NCBI GenBank assembly: GCA_937934275.1
Contig: CALHAM010000068.1
Location: forward strand, 1-53,829
Source of the DNA: an uncultured Saprospiraceae bacterium
GTDB lineage: Bacteria; Bacteroidota; Bacteroidia; Chitinophagales; Saprospiraceae
Direction: 5' to 3'
DNA length: 53,829 nt
Shown piece by piece: positions 1 to 7,158 of this stretch (within the stretch, counting starts at the first letter, position 1; each line of letters starts with the position of its first letter). Position numbers and translations under genes: made by a program. The notes below the pieces were generated by a model, which was not told where the DNA came from, did no database searches, and saw only the letters and a list, made by a program, of their open reading frames with translations.

Positions 1-1
1 A

Positions 2-2728
2 ATAGTGGACAAATGCGAACACTTGAGGCTAAAGCAAGACATTCTGCTGCCCAACTTCGTCGTTCCTCAAGAATTTGCCTCGCAAGATGATTACCTGCGC
101 CACCTGACGTTTGAAGGAGCGCGCAAGCGCTACGGAGAGATTACTCCCGAGATCGAGGAACGCCTCAACTTCGAACTACACACCATTAAAACCATGGGCT
201 TTGCCGGCTACTTTCTCATCGTAGCCGACTTCATTCAGGCCGGTCGCGACTTGGGCGTATTTGTCGGCCCTGGCCGCGGCTCAGCGGCAGGCTCAGCAGT
301 AGCCTACTGCATCGGTATTACCAACATTGACCCCATCAAGTACGGCTTGCTATTTGAGCGCTTTCTCAATCCTGAGCGCAAGAGCATGCCCGATATCGAT
401 ACCGATTTCGATGACGAAGGGCGCGATAAGGTGATTGATTACGTGGTTAAGAAGTACGGCCATCAGCAGGTAGCGCACATCGTAACGTACAGCTCCATGG
501 CAGCCAAGATGTCTATCAAAGACGTAGCGCGGGTGCTCGACTTGCCCCTCGAACAGTCCAACGCATTGGCGAAACTGGTGCCCGAAAAACCCGGCATCTC
601 TCTAAAGCGCATCCTGACAGCGCCTTTGGAGGGCGAAGGTTCCTTAGCGGAAAAAGAGGGCTTACTGGCCGACGATATCGAAAACTGCAAGCGCCTGCGC
701 GAATACCTCAACCGAGAAAATACGCTAGAGGCCAAAGTTTTGCGCGAAGCTATGGTCCTCGAAGGCTCGGTGCGCGGAACAGGCATTCACGCTGCAGGCA
801 TCATCATTGCGCCCAAAGACTTGACGGAAATCCTGCCGGTATGCACCTCCAAAGAAACCAACCTGCTCATTACCCAATACGAAGGCAGTACCATCGAAGA
901 GGCAGGAGTGATTAAAATGGATTTCTTGGGGCTGCGCAACCTGACCATTATCCGCGATGCTTTGCGCCTCATTGAGCGCAACCATGGCGTGCGCATCGAC
1001 ATAGACCGCATTCCGCTCGACGACGTTAAAACCTACGAACTCTATCAACGGGCAGAAACCATCGGCACCTTCCAATTTGAAAGCCCAGGAATGCAGAAGT
1101 ATTTGCGCGAACTAAAACCCGACAAATTCGAAGACCTCATCGCTATGAATGCCCTGTATCGCCCAGGGCCTTTAGACTACATTCCCGAATTTATTGCCCG
1201 TAAACACGGCCGCAAACCCGTCACTTACGACCTGCCTGAGATGGAGGAGTATCTCAAAGAAACTTTCGGCATCAGTGTCTATCAGGAGCAAATCATGTTA
1301 CTGTCGCAAAAACTGGCTGGTTTCTCCAAAGGCGATGCTGACGTGTTGCGCAAGGCCATGGGCAAAAAGCAAAAGGCAGTACTCGACAAAATGCGCAGCC
1401 AATTCCTAGAAGGCGCTATGGCGCGCGGCTACCCCAAGGAAAAACTCGAAAAAATTTGGAGCGATTGGGAGGCCTTTGCCTCTTATGCCTTCAACAAAAG
1501 CCATTCTACCTGCTATGCCTTCGTGGCTTATCAAACCGCCTATTTGAAAGCCAATTACCCGGCGGAGTACATGGCTGCTGTCCTGAGCAATCACCAAGGG
1601 AACATTGAAAAAATCACCCTCTTCCTCGAAGAGTGTCGCCGCATGGGCCTGACGGTAAAAGGTCCCGACATCAATGAATCCGACATCAATTTCTCCGTCA
1701 ACAAAAAAGGCATTATTCGCTATGGCTTGGGTGCCATCAAAGGCACCGGTGAGGCAGCTGTGCAGAGCCTCATCGAGGAGCGCCAAAAGAACGGCCCCTT
1801 CCAAGATCTATATGATTTCATTCGCCGAACTAATCTGCGCGCTATTAATAAGCGAGTGATAGAAAGCCTAGCTTGCGCTGGAGCGTTCGATGAACTGGCT
1901 CCTTTGGCTGGGATGGGCAAAGAGTATCGCAGCCTTCTGTTTGCTCCGAGCGACAAGCATGAGTCTTTTCTCGAGCACTTGCTCCGCTATGCACACGCCT
2001 ATCACGAAGACAGGATTTTGTCGGCTAATTCGCTGTTTGGCGACCTGTCGGACTCTGTAAGCATCCCTTTGCCAACGCTACCCAAAGCAGAGCCTTGGAG
2101 CTTGTTGTCTTTGCTCCAACGCGAACGCGACGTGATAGGTGTCTACCTGAGCGGCCACCCTTTAGACAATTATCGCTTCGCCTGGGATGCTTTTGCTACT
2201 CCCATCAACCGCTTAGAAAACTTTAAAAACCTTAAAATAGCCGTGGCTGGCTTTGTCGTAAAGGCCGAACACCGAACTACTCAAAAAGGCACAGGGTGGG
2301 GCCGCATAATTCTTCAAGACTACACCGGCGATTTGGAGATCACCCTGTTTTCCGAGACCTATGTAAAATTCCGCAATTTCTTACAGGAAGGCGAATGTCT
2401 GTACGTAGAAGGAGAGTACAAACCTCGGTTCGGCACAGAGGCGTACGAACTACGCGTCAGCAACATCCGCCTGTTGGAAGGGATAGAAGAGGAAAAGATG
2501 AAGAGCATTACCCTGCGCATTCCCGTAGAGGCTGTTACGTCGGAGTTCATCGCCGAAATCGAGCGCGTGTGTTTCGCTTACCAAGGCAAACACGCGCTGC
2601 AGGTAGAACTTTTAGACCTCAAGCAGAAAGAGCGCCTGAAGTTCCTATCAGCCAGCCGAAAAGTGCAAGTCAGCAGCCAATTGCTCTCAGCTCTCCAAGC
2701 GCTCGGCGTCGAGTGGAGCGTCAACTAA
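2..2728 (+). CDS. dnaE: DNA polymerase III alpha subunit, 3' part (5' end outside window)
   Basis: Replicative polymerase subunit of the C family. The reading frame is open to the window edge, so the GTG at 5 is only an internal codon; by comparison with the family about 270 residues (the N-terminal PHP domain) lie upstream. Counting from base 5, the GPGRGSAAGS motif is near residue 88, the catalytic PDIDTDF near 129-135 (Asp130 and Asp132), and the third catalytic Asp in KMDFLGLRN at 306. The HhH region follows around 560-620, and an OB-fold near 740-820 includes GWGRIILQDYTGDLEITLF. The C-terminus is complete and ends at TAA. It is the single-polypeptide DnaE type, not PolC: no exonuclease insertion is seen. 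It has no operon partner downstream; the next gene has its own promoter. Confidence 0.97.
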   Translation: MVDKCEHLRLKQDILLPNFVVPQEFASQDDYLRHLTFEGARKRYGEITPEIEERLNFELHTIKTMGFAGYFLIVADFIQAGRDLGVFVGPGRGSAAGSAVAYCIGITNIDPIKYGLLFERFLNPERKSMPDIDTDFDDEGRDKVIDYVVKKYGHQQVAHIVTYSSMAAKMSIKDVARVLDLPLEQSNALAKLVPEKPGISLKRILTAPLEGEGSLAEKEGLLADDIENCKRLREYLNRENTLEAKVLREAMVLEGSVRGTGIHAAGIIIAPKDLTEILPVCTSKETNLLITQYEGSTIEEAGVIKMDFLGLRNLTIIRDALRLIERNHGVRIDIDRIPLDDVKTYELYQRAETIGTFQFESPGMQKYLRELKPDKFEDLIAMNALYRPGPLDYIPEFIARKHGRKPVTYDLPEMEEYLKETFGISVYQEQIMLLSQKLAGFSKGDADVLRKAMGKKQKAVLDKMRSQFLEGAMARGYPKEKLEKIWSDWEAFASYAFNKSHSTCYAFVAYQTAYLKANYPAEYMAAVLSNHQGNIEKITLFLEECRRMGLTVKGPDINESDINFSVNKKGIIRYGLGAIKGTGEAAVQSLIEERQKNGPFQDLYDFIRRTNLRAINKRVIESLACAGAFDELAPLAGMGKEYRSLLFAPSDKHESFLEHLLRYAHAYHEDRILSANSLFGDLSDSVSIPLPTLPKAEPWSLLSLLQRERDVIGVYLSGHPLDNYRFAWDAFATPINRLENFKNLKIAVAGFVVKAEHRTTQKGTGWGRIILQDYTGDLEITLFSETYVKFRNFLQEGECLYVEGEYKPRFGTEAYELRVSNIRLLEGIEEEKMKSITLRIPVEAVTSEFIAEIERVCFAYQGKHALQVELLDLKQKERLKFLSASRKVQVSSQLLSALQALGVEWSVN

Positions 2729-3052
2729 CCGTTTACTCGCTAGGTATCCAAAGGCGAACAAGCAAGCGGATTGCCGCTCCATCTTCCCTTAAAAAGCGCA
2801 TTACCTGCCTTTTAGGTATAAGCAAGGCGCACAATTTTTTTTGACCGTAGACTGACTGCACTTCATTGAAAGTACCCTACCTTTGACGTGCGTTTCCCTG
2901 AGTCTTCGTGAAGAAACCGGCTTCCGCTTAGGGCGGAACAGTTTTTGCCGGAGATGACGCATCCCCCGGTTAATCGTCTTACTTCCCCGCCACTTCCAAT
3001 CAGCGTCGATTGGAGGGCCTTCTTTATTTTCTTACCCAACAACAACGAAGTT
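2729..3052 (+). other. Intergenic region with promoter and structured leader
   Basis: This stretch holds no convincing gene. It contains a -7 box TACCTTTG at 2878-2885. The predicted leader after it holds a nested hairpin: CCGGC 2917-2921 with GCCGG 2947-2951, enclosing TTCCGC 2922-2927 with GCGGAA 2933-2938, with five T at 2942-2946. A second perfect hairpin TCCAATC 2995-3001 / GATTGGA 3008-3014 follows. The first hairpin plus T tract resembles an intrinsic terminator, so it could end dnaE transcripts or act as an attenuator in the leader of the next gene. Confidence 0.5.
2878..2885 (+). promoter_or_regulatory. Bacteroidota-type -7 box TACCTTTG
   Basis: Matches the TAnnTTTG element known from Bacteroides promoters. 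It lies 168 bases before the ATG at 3053; no good TTG is found at the -33 distance (CTG at 2852-2858 instead). Confidence 0.5.
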
Positions 3053-3787
3053 ATGACGATGCAGAAAACCGTTACCTTATTCCTCGGCCTATGGCTGTGC
3101 TGGCAAGTCAACGCCCAGAAAAACGAAAATCTCTTCGTGCGCCTCGGCGTCAATGCCGGTGGCTCTATGCTTTTTCACAATACGCACTTTTACGCCACGA
3201 ACTTGCAGGAAGTGTACAAGTTCGTCTCTATCAGTCACAAGGATAAAGGCGGCTACTCTTGGGAAGAATTTGAGCAGGACTACGGTCTGCGCAGCCGTTA
3301 TGCCCAGCCGCGATACGGGTTGAACGCCTACTTCGCCCATCGGCTCTTTCCGGTTTTTGGGAATGTAGAGTTTATGTCCTCACCGTCGAGCTTCCAAAAA
3401 ATGTCGGTGGCGCTGACGATTGGCCTGGGCAAAGATCTTCGCCCCTTAGATAGCGATTACTTTTTTTCGGTGCATGGGGGTTTCAAGCGCGTGTTTCGCG
3501 ACTGGGGCTGGGGTGCCGAGACCATCACTTACAGCACGAATGCCGAAGCGCGTCAACACCTAAAGACGTTCTACAATCCGGAGTATCCCTTGGGGGTCCA
3601 GTCGGGCAACATGTTGGCCCTGCGCGTAGGTTGTGGGCGCGTTGTAGGACCCGCGGAGCGCGCAGCTGTAGGAGTGGAAGGATTCTTTGAGGTGGATTTG
3701 ACCAACGAAGTTGTGCGCCAAGCACGCATGACCAATGCCGGCGTAAACGTGTATTTCCGCTTCGACGTGGCACATACCTCTTTTTAA
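3053..3787 (+). CDS. Secreted, probable outer-membrane beta-barrel-like protein, unknown function
   Basis: I do not recognise the family. The product of about 244 residues begins with a clear signal peptide (MTMQKTVTLFLGLWLCWQ, cleavage probably after VNA-Q). The rest is rich in aromatic and glycine residues in alternating short strands and ends in FRFDVAHTSF, a terminal aromatic residue as in outer-membrane barrels. The open frame extends to 2945, but the ATG at 3053 (or 3059) puts the signal peptide at the N-terminus, so I start there. It has a separate promoter box at 2878 and shares a strong bidirectional terminator with porV. A porin-like or PorT-like barrel is possible; no function is claimed. 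Confidence 0.7.
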   Translation: MTMQKTVTLFLGLWLCWQVNAQKNENLFVRLGVNAGGSMLFHNTHFYATNLQEVYKFVSISHKDKGGYSWEEFEQDYGLRSRYAQPRYGLNAYFAHRLFPVFGNVEFMSSPSSFQKMSVALTIGLGKDLRPLDSDYFFSVHGGFKRVFRDWGWGAETITYSTNAEARQHLKTFYNPEYPLGVQSGNMLALRVGCGRVVGPAERAAVGVEGFFEVDLTNEVVRQARMTNAGVNVYFRFDVAHTSF

Positions 3788-3811
3788 GTGTCGAAAAAGT
3801 TTGCAGGCCAA

Positions 3812-3855
3812 ACGAAAAGCAGGAGGCTTCTCCACGACTGCCTCCTGCTTTTCGT
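3812..3855. terminator. Bidirectional intrinsic terminator between convergent genes
   Basis: A perfect 16-bp stem, 3812-3827 with 3840-3855, has a 12-base loop and A/T-rich arms (CGAAAAGC / GCTTTTCG), so each strand ends in a T stretch. It lies between the stop at 3787 and the porV stop at 3886 and can serve both. Confidence 0.9.
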
Positions 3856-3885
3856 ATTTCGAAGAGCAGCGGTGTTATTTTGACC

Positions 3886-5121
3886 TCACTGCCCTTCAAC
3901 AGCCGCCATATCTACGAGCAACGAGAAGCGCAAGGTGTTGTCCAGGGGGTTGCGTTGATTGGTAGTGGGCACTAAGTAGGAAAGGTTAATGCCAAAGACG
4001 TTGTACTTTACGCCAAGCCCTACGCTAAAATACTTGCGATTGCCTTTGGAGTAGTGCTCATAGAAGTATCCAGCGCGCAAGGCGAATTGATTGTCGTACC
4101 AGTATTCGGCACCCGTACCAATAGTAATCTCCTTGAGTTCTTCCCTAAGCCCCCCTGGAGCATCGGAGAAAGAAACAAAAATTCCGCGGATAGAGGAGTA
4201 CTGCTTATAATCAGGCACGCCATCGCCATCCTCGTCGATGTCGGGGCGTGGTGTGGGTACGAGGAGTTTATTTAGGTCGGTGGTGAGGGTTAGTGTATTG
4301 TGGTCGTCGAGGTTAAATTTCCAACCAAAGCCCAGGCCCAAATTGGTCGGAATATAGTCGCGATTGGCCGAGCGAGTATATGTGATTTTGGAGCCCAGGT
4401 TCGAAACGGCGGCCCCAAAGGTAAATTCACCGCCGGAGCGGGTAATCTTCATGGGGGTGCGATAGGTCATTGACAGGTCGGCGCCGCCCGCAACGCCCGG
4501 ACGGATTTCATTGCCTTCCACGATTTGACCAGTGGCCAAATTCGAATAGATGAATTTGGCGCCGACGGCCGCGGCCAATTTCTTCGAGAGTTTACGCGAA
4601 TATGCGAGGGCGACCTCGAATTCATTAGGGCGGCCCTGCCCCAGCGAGCTACCGTTATCGTCGGTAAATTCAATATCGCCTAGGGAGAAATAGCGCACAC
4701 TGGCGCCAATAGTTTGAAAGTTGTCGAGGCGCTTATAGGCCGATAGGTAGGCTAGGTAAACATCTTGCAACCCTAAATTGCGCATCCAAGGGGTGTAGGT
4801 GGCCGACACGGCAAAATCTTTATCAGCAAAGGCCAATTTAGACTGGTTGTAGTGCATACCATTAGGATCTGTGGAGGTGGCGATACCCACATCACCCATG
4901 GCACCCCCTCGGGCATCTGGAGCAATGCGCAAAAAGGGAACTGCACTGGTTACTGAGTTAGCGCATTTCTCACCCGTGGGTACTAGCGTACCCGTTACGG
5001 GATTGTACGAGTATCCCTGCCCATCTTTGCACCGAGGAAGCAACTGTGCAGAAAGGATATTTGCGAACAAAAAGACCGTGGACAAAACCGGCAGCCAGCG
5101 AAGCATAGCCTTAAAATTCAT
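3886..5121 (-). CDS. porV: Type IX secretion system outer-membrane protein PorV (LptO)
   Basis: PorV is an outer-membrane barrel that carries type IX cargo proteins from the translocon to the PorU attachment complex. The 411-residue product has a signal peptide ending near LSAQ (about residue 26). The family core PFLRIAPDARGGAMGDVG follows around 64-81, then NPxGMHYN-type and WMRNLGLQDVYLAYL segments and many short amphipathic strands to the C-terminus. Length agrees with the family. In many genomes porV follows porU; here no porU is adjacent, but a C25 protease with a type IX sorting domain lies 7 kb away. The promoter-like box TACTTTTG is at 5190-5197 on this strand. Confidence 0.93.
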   Translation of the reverse strand: MNFKAMLRWLPVLSTVFLFANILSAQLLPRCKDGQGYSYNPVTGTLVPTGEKCANSVTSAVPFLRIAPDARGGAMGDVGIATSTDPNGMHYNQSKLAFADKDFAVSATYTPWMRNLGLQDVYLAYLSAYKRLDNFQTIGASVRYFSLGDIEFTDDNGSSLGQGRPNEFEVALAYSRKLSKKLAAAVGAKFIYSNLATGQIVEGNEIRPGVAGGADLSMTYRTPMKITRSGGEFTFGAAVSNLGSKITYTRSANRDYIPTNLGLGFGWKFNLDDHNTLTLTTDLNKLLVPTPRPDIDEDGDGVPDYKQYSSIRGIFVSFSDAPGGLREELKEITIGTGAEYWYDNQFALRAGYFYEHYSKGNRKYFSVGLGVKYNVFGINLSYLVPTTNQRNPLDNTLRFSLLVDMAAVEGQ

Positions 5122-5165
5122 GGTAGTGGTAGGTGTAAATTAGTGGCAAAATGTTTTGTTTTCGT

Positions 5166-5179
5166 GCCTCTTTAGAGGC
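5166..5179. repeat. 14-bp palindrome in the porV leader
   Basis: GCCTCT-TT-AGAGGC is a perfect inverted repeat between the porV -7 box (5190-5197) and the start codon (5121). It could be an operator or a leader hairpin. Confidence 0.4.
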
Positions 5180-5189
5180 GAAAAGCGCA

Positions 5190-5197
5190 CAAAAGTA
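5190..5197 (-). promoter_or_regulatory. -7 box TACTTTTG of porV
   Basis: On the minus strand the sequence reads TACTTTTG, a full match to TAnnTTTG, about 70 bases before the porV ATG at 5121. It predicts a leader of roughly 60 bases. Confidence 0.55.
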
Positions 5198-5297
5198 AGC
5201 AATATTTCGACCCGTTTTTGCAGGCATGCAGCGTTGATGCGCAGGGAGAGGGTGTGGTTGCCTGAAGTGTGTTTCTTTGCGCTCAAAAGGAGCAACT

Positions 5298-6200
5298 ATG
5301 CACTTATGGGGCATTGACCTGGGCGGCACCAAAATAGAAGGGGTGGTGTTGGAAAGTCGTGCACACCCTCGCGTATTGGCGCGCCATCGTATACCTACCG
5401 AGGCCCAAGAAGGCTACGAGCACATCCTCGATCGAATAGCGCTGCTGGTCGAGGAGCTCTCTCGATTAACCGGCCTTAAGCCCAAACGCTTAGGCTTAGG
5501 GCACCCCGGTACACTCGACCCACAAACAGGAGTAGTGAAGAACGCCAATACTACGGCCCTCATCGGCAAACCTTTTGACCGCGATTTACAACAGCGATTA
5601 GGCATTCCGGTTCGACTTTCCAATGACGCCAATTGTTTTGCTGTCGCGGAGGCTCTTATGGGCGCCGTACCTGAGGTATTGCCTCAGGCTGAGGTGGTCT
5701 TCGGCGTCATTATGGGCACTGGTGTTGGGGGCGGCATTGTTGTGCGCGGTCAGGTCATTCACGGTCAGCAGGGCATTGCCGGCGAATGGGGGCACAACTT
5801 CTTAGACGTCGAGGGAGGCCCGTGCTATTGCGGTAAGGTTGGCTGTGTCGAGACGCTTCTATCTGGTCCGGCTTTGGAGCGCTTCTATCGGCAGAGAACA
5901 GGCGAGCCTCTGCGCTTGCCTGACATCGTCGCTCGCGCTGAGGCTGGGGTGGACGCTGCTGCCACTCAAACCCTTGATCGGCTTGTTCACTACTTCGGCC
6001 GGGCTATTGCTGTAGTCATTAACATCCTCGACCCCAATGCCATCGTTTTGGGCGGAGGCGTAGGCAATATTGAACGCCTTTACTCCGACGGAGTAGTCGA
6101 AGCCGGCAAGCACCTCTTTAATCCGCGCATCGATACCGTTTTCTTAAGGCCCAAATTGGGCGATAGCGCAGGGGTTTTTGGAGCCGCTCTGCTGTTTTGA
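5298..6200 (+). CDS. ROK-family sugar kinase
   Basis: ATP-dependent sugar kinase of the ROK family (glucokinase, fructokinase or N-acetylhexosamine kinase; substrate not decidable by eye). The 300-residue product opens with the phosphate-binding GIDLGGTKIEG. NDANCFAVAEA follows in the middle, then GEWGHN with the Zn-ligand His166, and the ROK zinc motif CYCGKVGCVE starting at Cys176. The C-terminal IVLGGGVGN is the adenosine site. The ATG at 5298 is preferred over the earlier in-frame ATG at 5277 because AAGGAG lies just upstream and the family N-terminus begins at this point. It stands alone, divergent from porV. Confidence 0.9.
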   Translation: MHLWGIDLGGTKIEGVVLESRAHPRVLARHRIPTEAQEGYEHILDRIALLVEELSRLTGLKPKRLGLGHPGTLDPQTGVVKNANTTALIGKPFDRDLQQRLGIPVRLSNDANCFAVAEALMGAVPEVLPQAEVVFGVIMGTGVGGGIVVRGQVIHGQQGIAGEWGHNFLDVEGGPCYCGKVGCVETLLSGPALERFYRQRTGEPLRLPDIVARAEAGVDAAATQTLDRLVHYFGRAIAVVINILDPNAIVLGGGVGNIERLYSDGVVEAGKHLFNPRIDTVFLRPKLGDSAGVFGAALLF

Positions 6201-6303
6201 GCAATTCTTTGAACTTCTTTTTCGAAATAAAAGACTGCGGCCTTCAAAAGGTACGTTTTAATTCAACATATCATTCGTCATAGATTGTGCACTTCAGAAC
6301 ACT

Positions 6304-7008
6304 ATGAAGCATACGTTCGTCTTCTGCCTATTGGTTGGCCTTGCTGCCGTATTAAATGCTCAAGCCGAGATCAAACTCCCGTATAAGCCCGCGAATCTGG
6401 ATCCTGCGCCTGCACCTGTAATGTACAGTGTGCCCAGCGGCTCGGCGCCGGCATCCGTGCGCGGGGCTTCAGCGGCGCCTATGGTTAGTAGTACTGCGGA
6501 GCAAGATGCTGCTGCGCGTCGGGCAGCTGCTTTAGCCAAGGTACAGGGGAAACAAATATCTGCTCCAGCGGTCAACCCGATGGCTGTGGATGCGCGCTCG
6601 GTCGCGCCCGCTATGTATTCCACCTCTACCGTGGTGTTACCCGAACCCGAACCTGCTACTACCGTTACCGTCAATGGTCTAAACGTGCAGCGCACCGTGC
6701 GCCCGGGGCGCGGCCAAGTGGGCAATGAACTGTTCACTCCGGTGAGCGAATTGCACTTCGTACAATTCGCCGTCTATTGCAAAGACACACCCGTAGATAA
6801 GGCTCCGGCCATCGAAGGCTTGTATTTGCTCTGGCATCCCGGCAGCACTTGCCCCGGGGGGGCAAAGGGCGCTAGCTACATTGTAAAAGGCTACACCACT
6901 CCTGAGGAGGCCAAAGCTGCCGCAGCCGCTTTCAAAGCTTCTGGCATTGAATGCTGGTATAACCCAGCCCTTACGGGTGCAGAAGTAGAGATTATCGGTG
7001 TTCGGTGA
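6304..7008 (+). CDS. Secreted protein with possible C-terminal SPOR-like domain
   Basis: The 234-residue product has a signal peptide (MKHTFVFCLLVGLAAVLNAQ). A low-complexity Ala/Pro/Val-rich stretch covers about residues 20-130. A compact C-terminal part (about 145-234) begins HFVQFAVYCKD and continues with an alpha-helical TPEEAKAAAAAFKASGI and a final beta strand. That pattern (VQ strand, helix with alanines, G-I-x-C-W-Y) resembles SPOR peptidoglycan-binding domains, but two cysteines and an inserted HPGSTCPGG loop are atypical. A weak -7-like TACGTTTT is at 6252. A periplasmic or cell-wall protein is the best inference; no precise function is claimed. Confidence 0.65.
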   Translation: MKHTFVFCLLVGLAAVLNAQAEIKLPYKPANLDPAPAPVMYSVPSGSAPASVRGASAAPMVSSTAEQDAAARRAAALAKVQGKQISAPAVNPMAVDARSVAPAMYSTSTVVLPEPEPATTVTVNGLNVQRTVRPGRGQVGNELFTPVSELHFVQFAVYCKDTPVDKAPAIEGLYLLWHPGSTCPGGAKGASYIVKGYTTPEEAKAAAAAFKASGIECWYNPALTGAEVEIIGVR

Positions 7009-7011
7009 GGT

Positions 7012-7045
7012 TTGGCGAGGCTACTTCTCCTGAGGACGTCGCCAA
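7012..7045. repeat. Inverted repeat after the SPOR-like gene
   Basis: TTGGCGA (7012-7018) and TCGCCAA (7039-7045) form a 7-bp stem directly after the stop at 7008. There is no T run, so it is a hairpin of uncertain role, perhaps 3'-end protection. Confidence 0.35.
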
Positions 7046-7158
7046 TTGCCTCTGCCACTAAGCACGCGACAGCCCGTATTCTTGTGCGGGTGCGTTTGTC
7101 TTGGCTCGATTTAAAGCCGCCTGCTTTCAATCTCGTGGAGTAACCCAATTTTTGCTGC

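Noticed and set aside
7060-7110. Terminator after the SPOR-like gene (CCCG/CGGG)
   Set aside because: The stem is only four to five base pairs and the following T stretch is poor.
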